DNA of 12,702 bases from Kiritimatiellia bacterium (lineage in GTDB: Bacteria > Verrucomicrobiota > Kiritimatiellia > RFP12 > UBA1067). The stretch lies in the NCBI GenBank assembly GCA_016303225.1, contig JAEDMC010000075.1:1-12702 (forward strand), written 5' to 3'. This document shows, one piece after another, positions 12,419 through 12,702 of this stretch. Below the pieces are notes generated by a model. That model saw only the letters and a list, made by a program, of their open reading frames with translations. It searched no databases and was not told the origin of the DNA. A program made the position numbers and the translations under genes. Numbering within the stretch: position 1 is the stretch's first letter; each line of letters starts with the position of its first letter.

Positions 12419-12702
12419 TTCCGCTTGCTCCCAAACAGGTTAAAAGGCATGCGATTCCGCTTGGCATTGGCCAACTCGTTGCGAGCGGCCGCCTCCAGCG
12501 CAGCCAGCTGACTGCGCCCCAGATCCTTGAACACTGCCCCAGGCGCCTTAGGCGGCGGCATGGCGGCGACGGGCTCGACGACTTCCGCGACAACAATCTC
12601 CGTCCGCGGAGGCGGTTCGACCTCTACGATCTTCTCCACAATCTTCTCGACCGGAACCTCGACGCGCTTCTCGACGATCTTCTCCACGATCTTCTCGACC
12701 GG
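12415..12702 (-). CDS. C-terminal part of a charged-repeat protein (5' end outside window)
   Basis: Ninety-five C-terminal residues are visible and the frame is open to the window edge, so the true start lies further right. A GTG at 12687 could be read as a start, but it falls inside the repeat and is not a credible one. The visible part begins with VPVEK/EKIVEK repeats (first 29 residues), followed by a Pro-rich linker (PPPRTE, then MPPPKAPG). A helical end follows that contains DLGRSQLAALEAAARNEL, and the tail is basic (FGSKRK). Its stop overlaps the next start as ATGA. It shares the repeat family with the downstream GYF/coiled-coil protein, and its Pro-rich linker could be a ligand for that protein's GYF-like domains; this is only an inference. 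I do not recognise the protein. Confidence 0.75.
   Translation of the reverse strand, partial: PVEKIVEKIVEKRVEVPVEKIVEKIVEVEPPPRTEIVVAEVVEPVAAMPPPKAPGAVFKDLGRSQLAALEAAARNELANAKRNRMPFNLFGSKRK
12616..12702 (-). repeat. Charged repeat tract in the edge gene, continuing past the window
   Basis: Twenty-nine codons of EKIVEK and EVPVEK units reach the window edge. They resemble the tract at 11933-12118 both in protein and in DNA (GAGAAGATCGTNGAGAAG units). The full length cannot be seen. Confidence 0.88.

Noticed and set aside
12415..12687. Complete 90-residue gene starting at the GTG at 12687
   Set aside because: This GTG is a valine codon inside a repeat unit and the frame stays open to the window edge, so the gene is cut off rather than short.

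Overview
The window looks like chromosomal DNA from a GC-rich bacterium. It is densely packed and almost entirely coded on the minus strand; the only plus-strand gene I can support is one tRNA. The genes are mostly housekeeping or regulatory, and I see no phage, IS element or CRISPR array. Short in-frame oligonucleotide repeats inside conserved genes, GYF_2-type domains and an RRM/RGG protein make me lean towards the PVC group (Kiritimatiellota, Lentisphaerae or Verrucomicrobia). That is an inference from recalled genome style, not a proven assignment.

Right-hand block (12702 down to 8497), read right to left: four genes joined by ATGA stop/start overlaps. They are a protein cut by the window edge with EKIVEK/VPVEK charged repeats; a cytoplasmic-looking protein with two GYF_2-like domains, the same repeats and a long coiled coil; a possibly exported TPR protein of unknown function; and a tRNA-dihydrouridine synthase. 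The dus gene carries two separate insertions of a period-8 repeat in the same reading frame.

Middle block (8487 down to 5505): a promoter overlapping the dus stop codon starts a secreted thioredoxin-fold protein without redox cysteines, followed 3 nt later by an acyl-CoA synthetase. A separate promoter then drives an RRM/RGG RNA-binding protein, which ends at a strong cUUCGg terminator. A plus-strand tRNA with a CAU anticodon (probably tRNA-Ile2) faces it and may share the hairpin.

Left-hand block (5305 down to 1): a Cache-sensor PP2C phosphatase (RsbU type), a possible 39-codon ORF fitted exactly between its neighbours, hisC, then a second promoter followed by a STAS anti-sigma antagonist (RsbV type), an anti-sigma kinase (RsbW type) and purL, which runs off the left edge. 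The phosphatase, STAS protein and kinase make up the three signalling parts of a partner-switching module: an external ligand would act through the phosphatase on the STAS protein, which would release the kinase's target. The target sigma factor or effector is not in the window. Histidine and purine biosynthesis genes are interleaved with this module.

No intergenic stretch exceeds about 300 bases. The largest gene-free gap lies between the phosphatase and the tRNA (about 5214-5423) and holds divergent promoters. I see no complete, obviously new defence or mobile system. The most unusual features are the alveolin-like repeat proteins and the intragenic short tandem repeats.
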